From: Flavobacterium sp.
GTDB taxonomy: Bacteria > Bacteroidota > Bacteroidia > Flavobacteriales > Flavobacteriaceae
NCBI RefSeq assembly: GCF_027531705.1
Contig: NZ_JAPZSP010000029.1
Location: forward strand, 1-64,000
Length of the DNA stretch: 64,000 nucleotides
Direction of reading: 5' to 3'
Under the pieces are notes generated by a model. The model saw nothing but the letters and a program-made list of their open reading frames with translations, ran no database searches and was not told the origin of the DNA. Shown here in pieces: positions 16,122-24,265 of this stretch (the stretch's first letter is position 1; each line of letters opens with the position of its first letter). Both the position numbers and the translations under genes were made by a program.

Positions 16122-17171
16122 ATGAGTAAATTAAAAACATTTGACAGTAATTTCATAAAAATATTATTAATATTTCTGGTATTTATTCTGTTAGTCTTAT
16201 TCTTTCCTTACTGGATTAGAGATAAATTATTTTTTTATGAGTTTAGTGATATGGGGCAAATTGGTGATACTCTTGGGGGTATTATGAATCCATTTATAGC
16301 TATAGCAGCAGCGTTGTTAACTTTTTTAGCTTTTTGGGTACAGTTCAAAGCTAATGAGCAGCAAAAAAGGGATTTACAAATTGAAAGATTTGAAAATAAA
16401 TTCTATGAAATGCTTAAAATTCATAGAGATAATATAACTGAAATTACTATTGGTAAATCGTTAAGAGGCAGAAAATCTTTTATTTCAATGTTTAATGAAT
16501 TAAAATTTACATATTATTCAGTAAAAAGATATTATGAAACTGTTTATAGGCCTTTAAATCTTCAAGAAGATATTGATGATGATTTAATTTATAATATTTC
16601 ATATTTGATATTCTTTTTTGGGATCGGTAGAAATTCTTCATTAATAGTTTTAGATATAATTGGTGAGGAATATGAAGGATTTTTTAATTCGGTAGAAGAA
16701 TTTATTTCAGGACAACAAGTTTTATGGCGTCAAGAAAGAGGAAATGGTAATCCAATTGATGTTGAAATAAATGATGATATTAATTTTACACTTGATATTA
16801 GATATGTGCCTTGTAATGGTCAAATGTCTAAATTAAGTCATTATGTTAGGCATCTATTTCAATTAGTCAAGTTTGTTGATGATGCCGATGAAAAATTATT
16901 TGATTACAATAGTAAGTACAATTATATAGCCTCTATTCGTTCTCAACTATCTGCACATGAACAATTACTATTATTCTATAACGCAGTTTCAGCTTTAGGA
17001 AAACCGTGGCTAGAAAATCCAAACTATTTGAAAAAATATTGTGTAATAAAAAGTTGTCCTTTACCATTAGCTAACTTTTATAAAGATCCTAAAGAATTAT
17101 TAGGCGATAAAAATGAACATGGCAAAGTTATGTTTGAGTGGGGTGAAATAAAAAACAGATTAAATTCTTAA
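16122..17171 (+). CDS. putAbiC-family phage abortive infection membrane protein
   Basis: A 349-residue protein with two N-terminal membrane helices (about residues 12-32 and 52-76). A cytoplasmic part follows that begins with the motif ERFENKFYEMLKIHRDN (about residues 86-105), the hallmark of the putative AbiC family of abortive-infection proteins. Near the C-terminus, a QLSAHEQLLLFYNAVS segment is also typical. In this family the membrane part is thought to anchor a cytoplasmic effector that halts the infected cell; the mechanism is not known. The next gene starts directly after the stop codon, so the two are surely translated together. It stands 279 bases after the Res gene and may be a separate defence module. 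Confidence 0.85.
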   Translation: MSKLKTFDSNFIKILLIFLVFILLVLFFPYWIRDKLFFYEFSDMGQIGDTLGGIMNPFIAIAAALLTFLAFWVQFKANEQQKRDLQIERFENKFYEMLKIHRDNITEITIGKSLRGRKSFISMFNELKFTYYSVKRYYETVYRPLNLQEDIDDDLIYNISYLIFFFGIGRNSSLIVLDIIGEEYEGFFNSVEEFISGQQVLWRQERGNGNPIDVEINDDINFTLDIRYVPCNGQMSKLSHYVRHLFQLVKFVDDADEKLFDYNSKYNYIASIRSQLSAHEQLLLFYNAVSALGKPWLENPNYLKKYCVIKSCPLPLANFYKDPKELLGDKNEHGKVMFEWGEIKNRLNS

Positions 17172-17738
17172 ATGAAAAAACAATTAAACTTAGTTTTAAA
17201 AAAAATAACAGAAATAATTCAGAATAATTATGATGATTATGATGAAGGGAAATCAATCGTAATTAATAGTTCATTATTTAATGAAATATATTGTGAGAAA
17301 TCAAACATTACAACTTGTAATGAACATAATGAAATTTTCAGTGAGATTAAAAAAATCAAAATGAAACCTGTTTTATATTGGTTTTCAATTGATAATAATA
17401 ATGTTACTGCGACTACTTTAAGAAATAAATACTTAGAATTTAAAGATTTAAAATTTTCAAGAAATAGTGCTTCATACAAGCCATTCATAGACCCAAAGTC
17501 AAGAACATTATATGTAGGAAAAGTCAAAAAAGATTTTCATTTAAGATTAGTAACACACTTAGGTTATTCAAAAAATAAAGATACTGCTGGTTTACAATTA
17601 TTTCATTGGTATAGGTTAGAAGAATTTGGAAATCTAACTCTAAATTACATAGTATTCAAAGAAGAAATGTGTGACTTAATTACTATATTAGAAATGGAAT
17701 TAGCTAGAAAATTAAACCCGATTATAGGAAAATATTAA
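17172..17738 (+). CDS. GIY-YIG-like nuclease domain protein, partner of putAbiC
   Basis: The 188-residue protein has a C-terminal half with features of a GIY-YIG endonuclease: a strand ending in TLYVGKVKKDFHLRLVTHLG (about residues 114-133), which gives the Y-V-G-K and basic residues of the second motif, and a final ILEMELARKLNPIIGKY segment. The catalytic Glu could be in ILEMELARKLNP. The N-terminal 60 residues are not recognised. It starts at the base after the putAbiC stop, so the pair probably works as a two-gene unit. A nuclease partner would fit an effector role. The GIY-YIG assignment is by motif only and moderately sure. Confidence 0.6.
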   Translation: MKKQLNLVLKKITEIIQNNYDDYDEGKSIVINSSLFNEIYCEKSNITTCNEHNEIFSEIKKIKMKPVLYWFSIDNNNVTATTLRNKYLEFKDLKFSRNSASYKPFIDPKSRTLYVGKVKKDFHLRLVTHLGYSKNKDTAGLQLFHWYRLEEFGNLTLNYIVFKEEMCDLITILEMELARKLNPIIGKY

Positions 17739-17796
17739 TTATTAAAAAAAGCTTAATAAGCCGATTTGATAAAAAACTTTGAAATCATCTTAACCT

Positions 17797-18363
17797 ATGC
17801 ACAAAGCGACTTTTACCATTAAAAAATCAAAGTTAAAAAGTGAGTTATCAAAAATGCAAAATGCCTATAAAGGCATCTCCAAAAAAGCACCTGCTGCTGC
17901 ACTTGAATTAACTATTACTGATGAATTACTTACACTTGTTGTGCCTGGGATAAAGTTAGAAGTGCCATGTAAAACTAGTAGCACTGCGAAGGTCTCAATA
18001 GGATTTTATTATTTTTATGAAATTATTAAATCGTGGAAAGATTTACAAATTGAATTCACTATTATTGATGATGAAATGCAAATTGGTGTTTCAAAGTTTA
18101 AAGTGCAGACCACCTTTTTTGAAGATGACAAAATATTAAGAAGTATAAAATTACCTATTAACTATACTGATTACCACCTATTACAACTAGAAGATAAAGG
18201 TTTTACATTAGAAGAGTTAAGATTTAATGATTTAGAGTTTGAAGTGCATCAAGCCAAAAAAAGATTAAGAAGTAATGTTAATAAAACAAAAGATATACTT
18301 GGTGTTTATGGTGTAACATCAAAAGAAATAGAGGAGATTCTTGAAAAAAAAATAAAGTTATAA
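17797..18363 (+). CDS. Protein resembling one domain of the DNA sliding clamp
   Basis: No annotated family is recognised with certainty in this 188-residue protein. Residues 1-115 follow the pattern of one domain of the beta clamp: FTIKKSKLKSELSKM at the start (compare the first helix of DnaN), then ALELTITDELLTLVVPG, EVPCKTSS, VSIGFYYFYEIIKSW, LQIEFTIIDDEMQIGVSKFK and VQTTFF. DnaN domains show the same order of strands and helices. Full DnaN has three such domains and about 370 residues, so this would be a single-domain version. Residues 130-188 are a charged helical tail. It stands 58 bases after the GIY-YIG-like gene and 92 before the PLD gene. A clamp mimic or decoy in a defence island is possible but is inference. 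Confidence 0.45.
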   Translation: MHKATFTIKKSKLKSELSKMQNAYKGISKKAPAAALELTITDELLTLVVPGIKLEVPCKTSSTAKVSIGFYYFYEIIKSWKDLQIEFTIIDDEMQIGVSKFKVQTTFFEDDKILRSIKLPINYTDYHLLQLEDKGFTLEELRFNDLEFEVHQAKKRLRSNVNKTKDILGVYGVTSKEIEEILEKKIKL

Positions 18364-18455
18364 AGACCAACCAACCATTCGATTATCAAGTTTTCTTGTA
18401 AAGAGAGAAAAGTTAATGGCACAGAAGATTAAACAATATTATTTTTCATTATAGA

Positions 18456-19388
18456 ATGGCTGAATTTTTAGACACAAAAAAAATAAGAGAGTATCTCAGT
18501 AAAATTATCGAGACTGCTGAAAAGGAATTAGTAATTATAAGTCCTTATATTCAAACGAATGATCTGTTTATTGAACTATTAAAAAAAGCCGATAAAAGAG
18601 GTGTTGAAACTACTTTAATATATAAAGAAAAAGAAGTAAAAGAGTTTGAAAAAGACAAACTTAAAAGCATTGACAATCTCAATTTGCTTCATCATCCCAA
18701 CTTGCATTGCAAATGTTATTATAATGAGAATTATTTAATAATTTGCTCTATGAATCTTTATGATTATTCACAAAGAAACAATAGGGAAATGGGCGTTTTG
18801 TTTAGAAGAACAAATGAAGATTCTAACGGTTGGAATGATTATAAAAATGGTCAAGATGATGAAAGTTTATTTCAAGATGCCATAACAGAAATAAAAAGCA
18901 TCATCAATAGTTCAGAATTTGAAAAAGAAAGTAGAGAAACCAAAACGATTGGTTTTGAAATGGATATCATCAAAACCGATTATGATTTAATAGTTGAAAA
19001 ATGTCAAAAATATAATAAGCATTCAAAGAATAAGAAGTTTTCACCTTTTCAATCTGGTGAAGAATGGTATTCTAAATGTGAAAACTTTCTTGACCATGTC
19101 GATTTAGTTTTTGAAGGAAAAAGAGCTGTAATAAATCTAAATTTTGATGAAAGTCGATTACATAAAATATTTGAGTACTTATCTACAAAAAATCATGACA
19201 ATGAGTACAAAGAAATCGATTGTTTTAGAATGTATTGGACATATCATAAATCATCAATATATCTCTATGAATTAAAAGGACATAGTTTGTGGTCATTGGA
19301 GAATGATGATTTCTATCCAAGATTTTTTGTTGGATTAAATGAGGTATTTAAAGTAATAAAACCAGTAATTGATGGTACAAAGAAATAA
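18456..19388 (+). CDS. Phospholipase D-like (HKD) domain protein
   Basis: The protein has 310 residues. An ELVIISPYI strand (about 24-32) opens a PLD-like nuclease/phosphodiesterase domain. Its HKD-type motif is HCKCYYNE (H84, K86, E91), followed by CSMNL (S98, N100) and NNREMG near 108-113. Only one HKD motif is present, so an active enzyme would need a dimer, as in the Nuc/BfiI-type nucleases. The last position is Glu where Asp is more usual. The C-terminal half (about 170-310) is unassigned. It lies 21 bases before the UvrD-type helicase gene. PLD-like nucleases paired with helicases are known in several defence loci. Confidence 0.75.
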   Translation: MAEFLDTKKIREYLSKIIETAEKELVIISPYIQTNDLFIELLKKADKRGVETTLIYKEKEVKEFEKDKLKSIDNLNLLHHPNLHCKCYYNENYLIICSMNLYDYSQRNNREMGVLFRRTNEDSNGWNDYKNGQDDESLFQDAITEIKSIINSSEFEKESRETKTIGFEMDIIKTDYDLIVEKCQKYNKHSKNKKFSPFQSGEEWYSKCENFLDHVDLVFEGKRAVINLNFDESRLHKIFEYLSTKNHDNEYKEIDCFRMYWTYHKSSIYLYELKGHSLWSLENDDFYPRFFVGLNEVFKVIKPVIDGTKK

Positions 19389-19409
19389 AACATAAAATTA
19401 AGATACTGA

Positions 19410-22085
19410 ATGAATTTTATTATACTTATAGCAATCATTTTGTTCTTTTCAATGCTATTGTATTTTTATAAAATTGAAAAAAACAAGTACAAAAACCCAA
19501 TCTTCAAAGAGCATCTTACCCATATAGATTCCTTTTTTGAGGTAATTGAAAAGTTGGATGATTACATAACATGGGTACATCGAGATGAAATAAAAAAACA
19601 GTTTAGCGATGTTGGGAACTACTTTAAAAACAAAACTACTTTTTATAAGAAAGAAGAAAAGGTTAAAAAGTTTAATGAAATTTATCAAGGTTTTGATGCG
19701 TACATTACTAACTACAATAAAAACTATGTGCAGTCTCAAAAAGAAAAACTCTATCTTTATTTTAACGACATTGAAGGCAAACCACTAGACGACCAACAAC
19801 GAACAGCGTTAATTACAGACGAATATTCCAACCTAATCATTGCCGGTGCAGGTTCGGGTAAAACCTTAACCATTCTCGGAAAAGTGAAGTATCTTATTGA
19901 ACAGAAAAAGATAGATCCCGAAAACATTCTATTGTTGTCCTTCACCAAAAAAACGGTTGATGAATTAAATGAACGATTGCAAAAAATAGGTCTTACCGCT
20001 CGTGCCACTACTTTTCATAAATTGGGCTATGACACCCTAAAAAAATACCAAAACACGATTCCTGTTGTTACCAATGAAAACACCCTTTCCAAAATAATAA
20101 ATACCTATTTGGGAAAAGAGATTTTTGAAAATGAAAAATCCTTACAAGCTTTTGTTGAGTATGTAGCCTGTTATATGAACATTCCAGAAGGACACGAAAA
20201 CTTTGATTCGCTTGGTGAAAAATTGGATACTGAAAAAGGTATTGATTTGCAAACACTAAAATCTAAATGCGAACCTGAACCATTAAACAAAGTAGCCAAA
20301 GCAGCTCTTGACACCCTACAAGGTGAAAAAGTAAAAAGTGTTGAAGAACTTACCATTGCTAATTTTTTGTACTTGAATGGTATTGAATACGACTATGAAA
20401 AACCCTATCCATTTAGCAACACTGTAGTATATCGTCCTGATTTTTATCTGAAAGACTACGATATTTATCTAGAACATTTTGGTGTGGATGAAAACAATCG
20501 TGCCAACTGGCTTACTCCATATAATTCAGAAAAATATGTAGAGGAAATGGAGTTGAAAAGAGAAACGCATAAAACAAATAACACCAAACTTTTGGAAACC
20601 TATTCCTATTACAATCGAAATAATGTATTGTTGGACAAATTAAAAGAAATGCTGGAAAAGGAACAGGTGATTTTCAAACCAAGAGATGTGAAAGATATCT
20701 TTAAAAAAGTTACCGATAATGATGCCCATTTTGGAAAAGAAATCACCAAACTTATAGTAACTTTTATCAATCTAAGTAAGTCAAGACAATTAGATTATGA
20801 TTCCATAACAAAATTGTTTACCGATAGAAAAAAAGAACCAAATAGTTTTATGCTTGAAAGGCAAGAACTCTTTTTAAAATTTGCTCTTCCAATTTTAAAA
20901 AAATATGATCAAACGTTGAGAGACACTAATGAAATTGACTTCAATGACATGATTAATCTGGCAACAGACCTCATCAAACAAAACAAACCACACTATACTT
21001 ATCAGCATATTATAATAGACGAATATCAGGATATTTCCTATTCGCGATTTAATTTAATCAAAGAAATTAGAGCCTTATCAGGCGCAAGATTAATTTGTGT
21101 TGGAGATGATTGGCAATCCATTTATCGTTTTGCAGGTAGTGACATTTCTCTATTTAGTAATTTTGAAAAGTATGTTGGTAAATACGAACAGTTATTTATT
21201 GAGCAAACCTATCGCAACTCACAAGCACTGATAGATATTACTTCAAAATATATTCAAAAAAACACCAAGCAAATTCCAAAAAATCCCAAATCGAAAAAAG
21301 AACCTTTAGAAAATCCAATACAATTTGTTTACTATTCAGAAAACAATGCGGAAGCTGTATTTATTAATGAAGTTAAGAAACTAATTGATAAAACGGGGAA
21401 AAAGCCTATTTTGGTCTTAGGTCGTCATAGCTTTGATATCAATGAATTCATCAAGTTTACACCTAATGGCAGCATAACGTATTATGAACGCAATGATAAA
21501 TTAGAAATAAAAGGGTTGGAAGATATAGACATTAAATATATAACGGTACACAAATCGAAAGGATTAGAAGCGGAAAATGTTATTGTGTTAAATCTAAAAA
21601 ATCACTTACTAGGATTTCCCAATAAAATGTCAGACGACCCGATGTTGTCTTTATTACTAAGTGATGATGAAGCCTATCGTTTTGCGGAAGAAAGAAGATT
21701 GTTTTATGTAGCTTTAACCAGAACAAAAAACGAAGTTGTGTTACTCATTCCCAGAGATGTTTCTTTATTTGCAGAAGAATTAGTAGCAGACAACGACTTT
21801 TTGCTAAGTGCCAACAATGAAAAGCTAAGCAAGACCAATTGTCCGTATTGTGTAACAGGACATCTTGTAATCAGGCAAAACCCGATAAAGAACAATCAAT
21901 TTTTGGGTTGCTCGCATTATCCAAGTTGTAACCAAACCTTCAATAACATAGAAATTTTGGAAAACACGCTTCTTTGTTCGAGTTGTAAAAGTGGTTTTAT
22001 GACAAAAAGAAGCGGAAAGTATGGTGATTTTTTAGGATGTACTAATTATCCAAGATGTAGCAATACTATAAATTTGGAAGAATAA
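19410..22085 (+). CDS. UvrD/Rep-type helicase with nuclease-like insertion and C4 zinc ribbons
   Basis: An 891-residue superfamily 1 helicase. It starts with a membrane helix (about residues 2-20), unusual for this family. Walker A is AGAGSGKT (about 144-151), the Walker B motif is DEYQD (about 536-540), and GDDWQSIYRF, HKSKGLEAENV and FYVALTR complete the motifs. An insertion at about 313-410 has the look of a PD-(D/E)XK-type nuclease: TIANFLYLNGIEYDYE, YRPDFYL, IYLEHFG and a following Lys-rich helix. Helicase IV-like proteins are known to carry a comparable insertion. The C-terminus has two topoisomerase-type zinc ribbons (CPYC...CSHYPSC and CSSC...CTNYPRC). It follows the PLD-like gene by 21 bases, probably as one operon, and closes the defence island. 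Confidence 0.87.
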   Translation: MNFIILIAIILFFSMLLYFYKIEKNKYKNPIFKEHLTHIDSFFEVIEKLDDYITWVHRDEIKKQFSDVGNYFKNKTTFYKKEEKVKKFNEIYQGFDAYITNYNKNYVQSQKEKLYLYFNDIEGKPLDDQQRTALITDEYSNLIIAGAGSGKTLTILGKVKYLIEQKKIDPENILLLSFTKKTVDELNERLQKIGLTARATTFHKLGYDTLKKYQNTIPVVTNENTLSKIINTYLGKEIFENEKSLQAFVEYVACYMNIPEGHENFDSLGEKLDTEKGIDLQTLKSKCEPEPLNKVAKAALDTLQGEKVKSVEELTIANFLYLNGIEYDYEKPYPFSNTVVYRPDFYLKDYDIYLEHFGVDENNRANWLTPYNSEKYVEEMELKRETHKTNNTKLLETYSYYNRNNVLLDKLKEMLEKEQVIFKPRDVKDIFKKVTDNDAHFGKEITKLIVTFINLSKSRQLDYDSITKLFTDRKKEPNSFMLERQELFLKFALPILKKYDQTLRDTNEIDFNDMINLATDLIKQNKPHYTYQHIIIDEYQDISYSRFNLIKEIRALSGARLICVGDDWQSIYRFAGSDISLFSNFEKYVGKYEQLFIEQTYRNSQALIDITSKYIQKNTKQIPKNPKSKKEPLENPIQFVYYSENNAEAVFINEVKKLIDKTGKKPILVLGRHSFDINEFIKFTPNGSITYYERNDKLEIKGLEDIDIKYITVHKSKGLEAENVIVLNLKNHLLGFPNKMSDDPMLSLLLSDDEAYRFAEERRLFYVALTRTKNEVVLLIPRDVSLFAEELVADNDFLLSANNEKLSKTNCPYCVTGHLVIRQNPIKNNQFLGCSHYPSCNQTFNNIEILENTLLCSSCKSGFMTKRSGKYGDFLGCTNYPRCSNTINLEE

Positions 22086-22124
22086 TATTAATTGGAGGAC
22101 TGAAGGTGGAAGATAATAGTTTTG

Positions 22125-22440
22125 AATTTTGCTTCTAAGTTCTCGATACATTTTTTATATAATTGCTTGGTCGCAATTACATAAAAAACACTCGAAGTGA
22201 CGGAGGCAGTAGCTTGGAGTTGTGAGTTGTGAGTTGTGAGTTGATAATGAGATTCCTCCAGAATGACAAGATTGTGTAAAAGAATATCAGAAAATTTTGT
22301 TTCCAATAGTTCTCGATACAATTTTTGTATAATAGCTGGCGCAATTACACAAAAACCACTCGAAGTGACGGCAGTGGTAGATTGAGGTTGTGAGTTGTTA
22401 ATGAGATTCCTCCGGAATGACAAACGAGGCGGATAAAAAA
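22125..22440. repeat. REP-like intergenic repeats and GAGTTGT microsatellite
   Basis: Two half copies of the main repeat are present (about 22140-22205 and 22310-22385). Each has GTTCTCGATAC, a hairpin, then ACTCGAAGTGACGG. Their hairpin arms differ (TTTTTATATAAT against TTTTTGTATAAT) but each pairs with its own partner strand. A short TTGTGAG tandem lies at 22215-22241. The last 40 bases (22401-22440) recur after the next gene. Nothing else is seen between 22086 and 22468. Confidence 0.75.
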
Positions 22441-22935
22441 ATAATTAAATAAAAACGTTTTTATTACTATGCTAACAGAATCACAGAAACAATCTATTAC
22501 CCATTATGAACGACTGGGAATAATATTTAAGTTAACAGAAAACAACTGTGTAATTGTAAGTCAAGAGCGTTTGATTAATGGTTATATTCTTAATCAGAAA
22601 CAACTACATACTATAGCCAGAGAAGTATTTACAGAAGAGAATACTAAACTTGCTGTATATAGTTTAGATGTTAGTAAGCTAACTATTGAATGGATTATAG
22701 AAAAAATGAAGGAGTTCGGTATAAAACGCAATGATTTGGTTAAACAGTTAGCAATTGAAAAAGAATACATAACCAAACTGTTTCCTAACAAATTAGGAGA
22801 AACTAAAACTGGGTTAACAAGACCTATGAAAGCTTTGTTTTATTATTACTTTTTGACATTTGAATTAAATAGGAATTTCCGAAGTTTTACTGATGATGAG
22901 ATTCCTACGAAATGACAAACGAGGCGAATAAAAAA
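22401..22935. repeat. Pair of 40-bp direct repeats flanking a small gene
   Basis: Copies at 22401-22440 and 22896-22935 begin ATGAGATTCCT and contain AATGACAAACGAGGCG. They differ at three positions. A shorter related piece is at 22250-22270. Confidence 0.8.
22469..22915 (+). CDS. Small protein with possible C-terminal helix-turn-helix, flanked by direct repeats
   Basis: A 148-residue protein that I do not recognise. Residues 80-138 (IIEKMKEFGIKRNDLVKQLA, then IEKEYITKLFPNK and a final hydrophobic helix) look like an XRE-type helix-turn-helix, so DNA binding is possible. The last residues (DEIPTK) and the stop codon are encoded by a 40-base repeat, 22896-22935. That repeat matches 22401-22440, just before the gene, in 37 of 40 positions. 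The gene therefore sits between two direct repeats and its 3' end was shaped by one of them. I see no clear promoter. Confidence 0.65.
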   Translation: MLTESQKQSITHYERLGIIFKLTENNCVIVSQERLINGYILNQKQLHTIAREVFTEENTKLAVYSLDVSKLTIEWIIEKMKEFGIKRNDLVKQLAIEKEYITKLFPNKLGETKTGLTRPMKALFYYYFLTFELNRNFRSFTDDEIPTK

Positions 22936-22981
22936 TAAAAAATCTTTATATTTACAACGATAAGCAATAACAACGCACTGA

Positions 22982-23464
22982 ATGGCCGCCTTACACTACT
23001 ACAAAATAGCAAAGTTTTTTCTTCTTATTCCTATTATCACTGGGACAATTAGTATGGTAGAGCTGTTTTTGCCTTTAGAAAAAATTACAACAGTAGTAGA
23101 TTATAAAAAAATAAGCGAGCGTAAAAAGTTTGGTACGACTACTCACTCTATAGACTTTGTTACCTATAACGATCAATTTACGGAGGAGATTTACAACGCA
23201 GTAAACGAAGGCGACACAGTGAACTTGGAAGTGCTACATTTTTCTAAAGAAGTGAGAACTTTGCAGTTAAAAAACAAACCTGTAATTCTGGAAAATGCTA
23301 CCAATGAAGTTTATTTTCAGATAGGAATGGCACTAGCCTTTATAGGATTGGGTGTCTATTATATAAGAAAAAGTTATTATACCAATACGAATTATCGCTA
23401 TATTATTTTTCTGTGCATAATAAGTTTTGGATCTCTAATTAGAATACTAAGTTTAAATAGTTAA
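22982..23464 (+). CDS. Membrane protein of unknown function
   Basis: The 160-residue protein has a membrane helix near residues 10-30, a soluble segment of about 80 residues with alternating strands (VDYKKISERKK to KNKPVILENA), and two helices near 112-130 and 138-155. The soluble part could be a small beta domain similar in layout to DUF3592, but I cannot confirm that. The next gene starts three bases after the stop, so they form a two-gene unit. Confidence 0.7.
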   Translation: MAALHYYKIAKFFLLIPIITGTISMVELFLPLEKITTVVDYKKISERKKFGTTTHSIDFVTYNDQFTEEIYNAVNEGDTVNLEVLHFSKEVRTLQLKNKPVILENATNEVYFQIGMALAFIGLGVYYIRKSYYTNTNYRYIIFLCIISFGSLIRILSLNS

Positions 23465-23467
23465 GTT

Positions 23468-24190
23468 ATGAATATGTCTAGAAATCAATGGTTACTGTTG
23501 CTAACAGTAGTAGTTTTTTTGTTTATGGTTGACCCAATGTATGCCGGTCCTGGTGGTGCTGTGGCTAAAGTGTTTTTCAAAACATGGTGGGGTAAAATAA
23601 TATTAGGTGTAATTACCATAGTGTTTTTGCCTTTAATAATATACATAAGGCTAATAGAATACCGAAAAGCAAAAAAGATAAAGTCGCTACTAGCAAAGTT
23701 AAGTGTGAAGCACAAAGAGTTTAGTTGGCTAAACTTGGATAAAGAGTTTTCTAATGTAATAAGAAGGGTGTACAATGCATGGTCAAATGAAGACTTGAGT
23801 GAGGTGAAAAACTATATGAATCATTGGTACTGGCAAAATCAGCAATCGGTTTTTTTAGACCAATGGAAAAGGGAGAATTTGAAAAATGTATCAAGCATGA
23901 AAGAGATTAAGAAAATAAGACCGTTGTATTTGGAATTGTCTGAGGAACCAAATTTGGAAGGCTCCAGAATTGCCATAGCCATAGATGTAGTAGTAGAGGA
24001 TTATCTAAAAGATAGAACAACCAACAAGATTGTACAAGGTAAAGAGGGTTATGATTTGGAGGAATACGTTTGGTTTTTGGAATATACGGAAGGGAAATGG
24101 CTTTTGGACGATATAAAAGAGGGTGGTTTGTCGCTAGAAATAGCGAAGATTCCGAATGTTATTCCGGAGAAGATTGGGATTGTGGTGTAG
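23468..24190 (+). CDS. Tim44-like domain membrane protein
   Basis: A 240-residue protein. Two N-terminal hydrophobic segments (about residues 8-25 and 43-62, with a Gly-Pro-Gly-Gly stretch between) may include a signal sequence. From residue 80, the pattern RVYNAWSNEDLSEVKNYMNH and the final EYVWFLEYTEGKWLLDDIKE match Tim44-like domains, which belong to the NTF2-like fold. In bacteria such proteins are membrane-tethered with unknown partners. It forms a unit with the membrane protein three bases upstream. The closing GKWLLDDI strand is typical of the family. Confidence 0.75.
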   Translation: MNMSRNQWLLLLTVVVFLFMVDPMYAGPGGAVAKVFFKTWWGKIILGVITIVFLPLIIYIRLIEYRKAKKIKSLLAKLSVKHKEFSWLNLDKEFSNVIRRVYNAWSNEDLSEVKNYMNHWYWQNQQSVFLDQWKRENLKNVSSMKEIKKIRPLYLELSEEPNLEGSRIAIAIDVVVEDYLKDRTTNKIVQGKEGYDLEEYVWFLEYTEGKWLLDDIKEGGLSLEIAKIPNVIPEKIGIVV

Positions 24191-24201
24191 GTTTTAAAAT
24201 A

Positions 24202-24219
24202 AACCCTCGCAGGGTTTGG
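24202..24219. repeat. Half of the 33-nt REP-like palindrome
   Basis: AACCCTCGCAGGGTTTGGA matches the left arm and centre of the palindrome at 4106-4138, but the right arm is missing. It lies 12 bases after the Tim44-like gene and about 45 bases before the RAYT start. Confidence 0.7.
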
Positions 24220-24265
24220 AAAAATACAGTGCAAAATTAGAATTCAAAAACAAAAAGGCAACGTA

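Noticed and set aside
7219..22085. Prophage or integrative element
   Set aside because: No integrase, structural phage gene, mobilisation gene or tRNA-linked attachment repeats are seen at the edges within this window, so I call it a defence island only.
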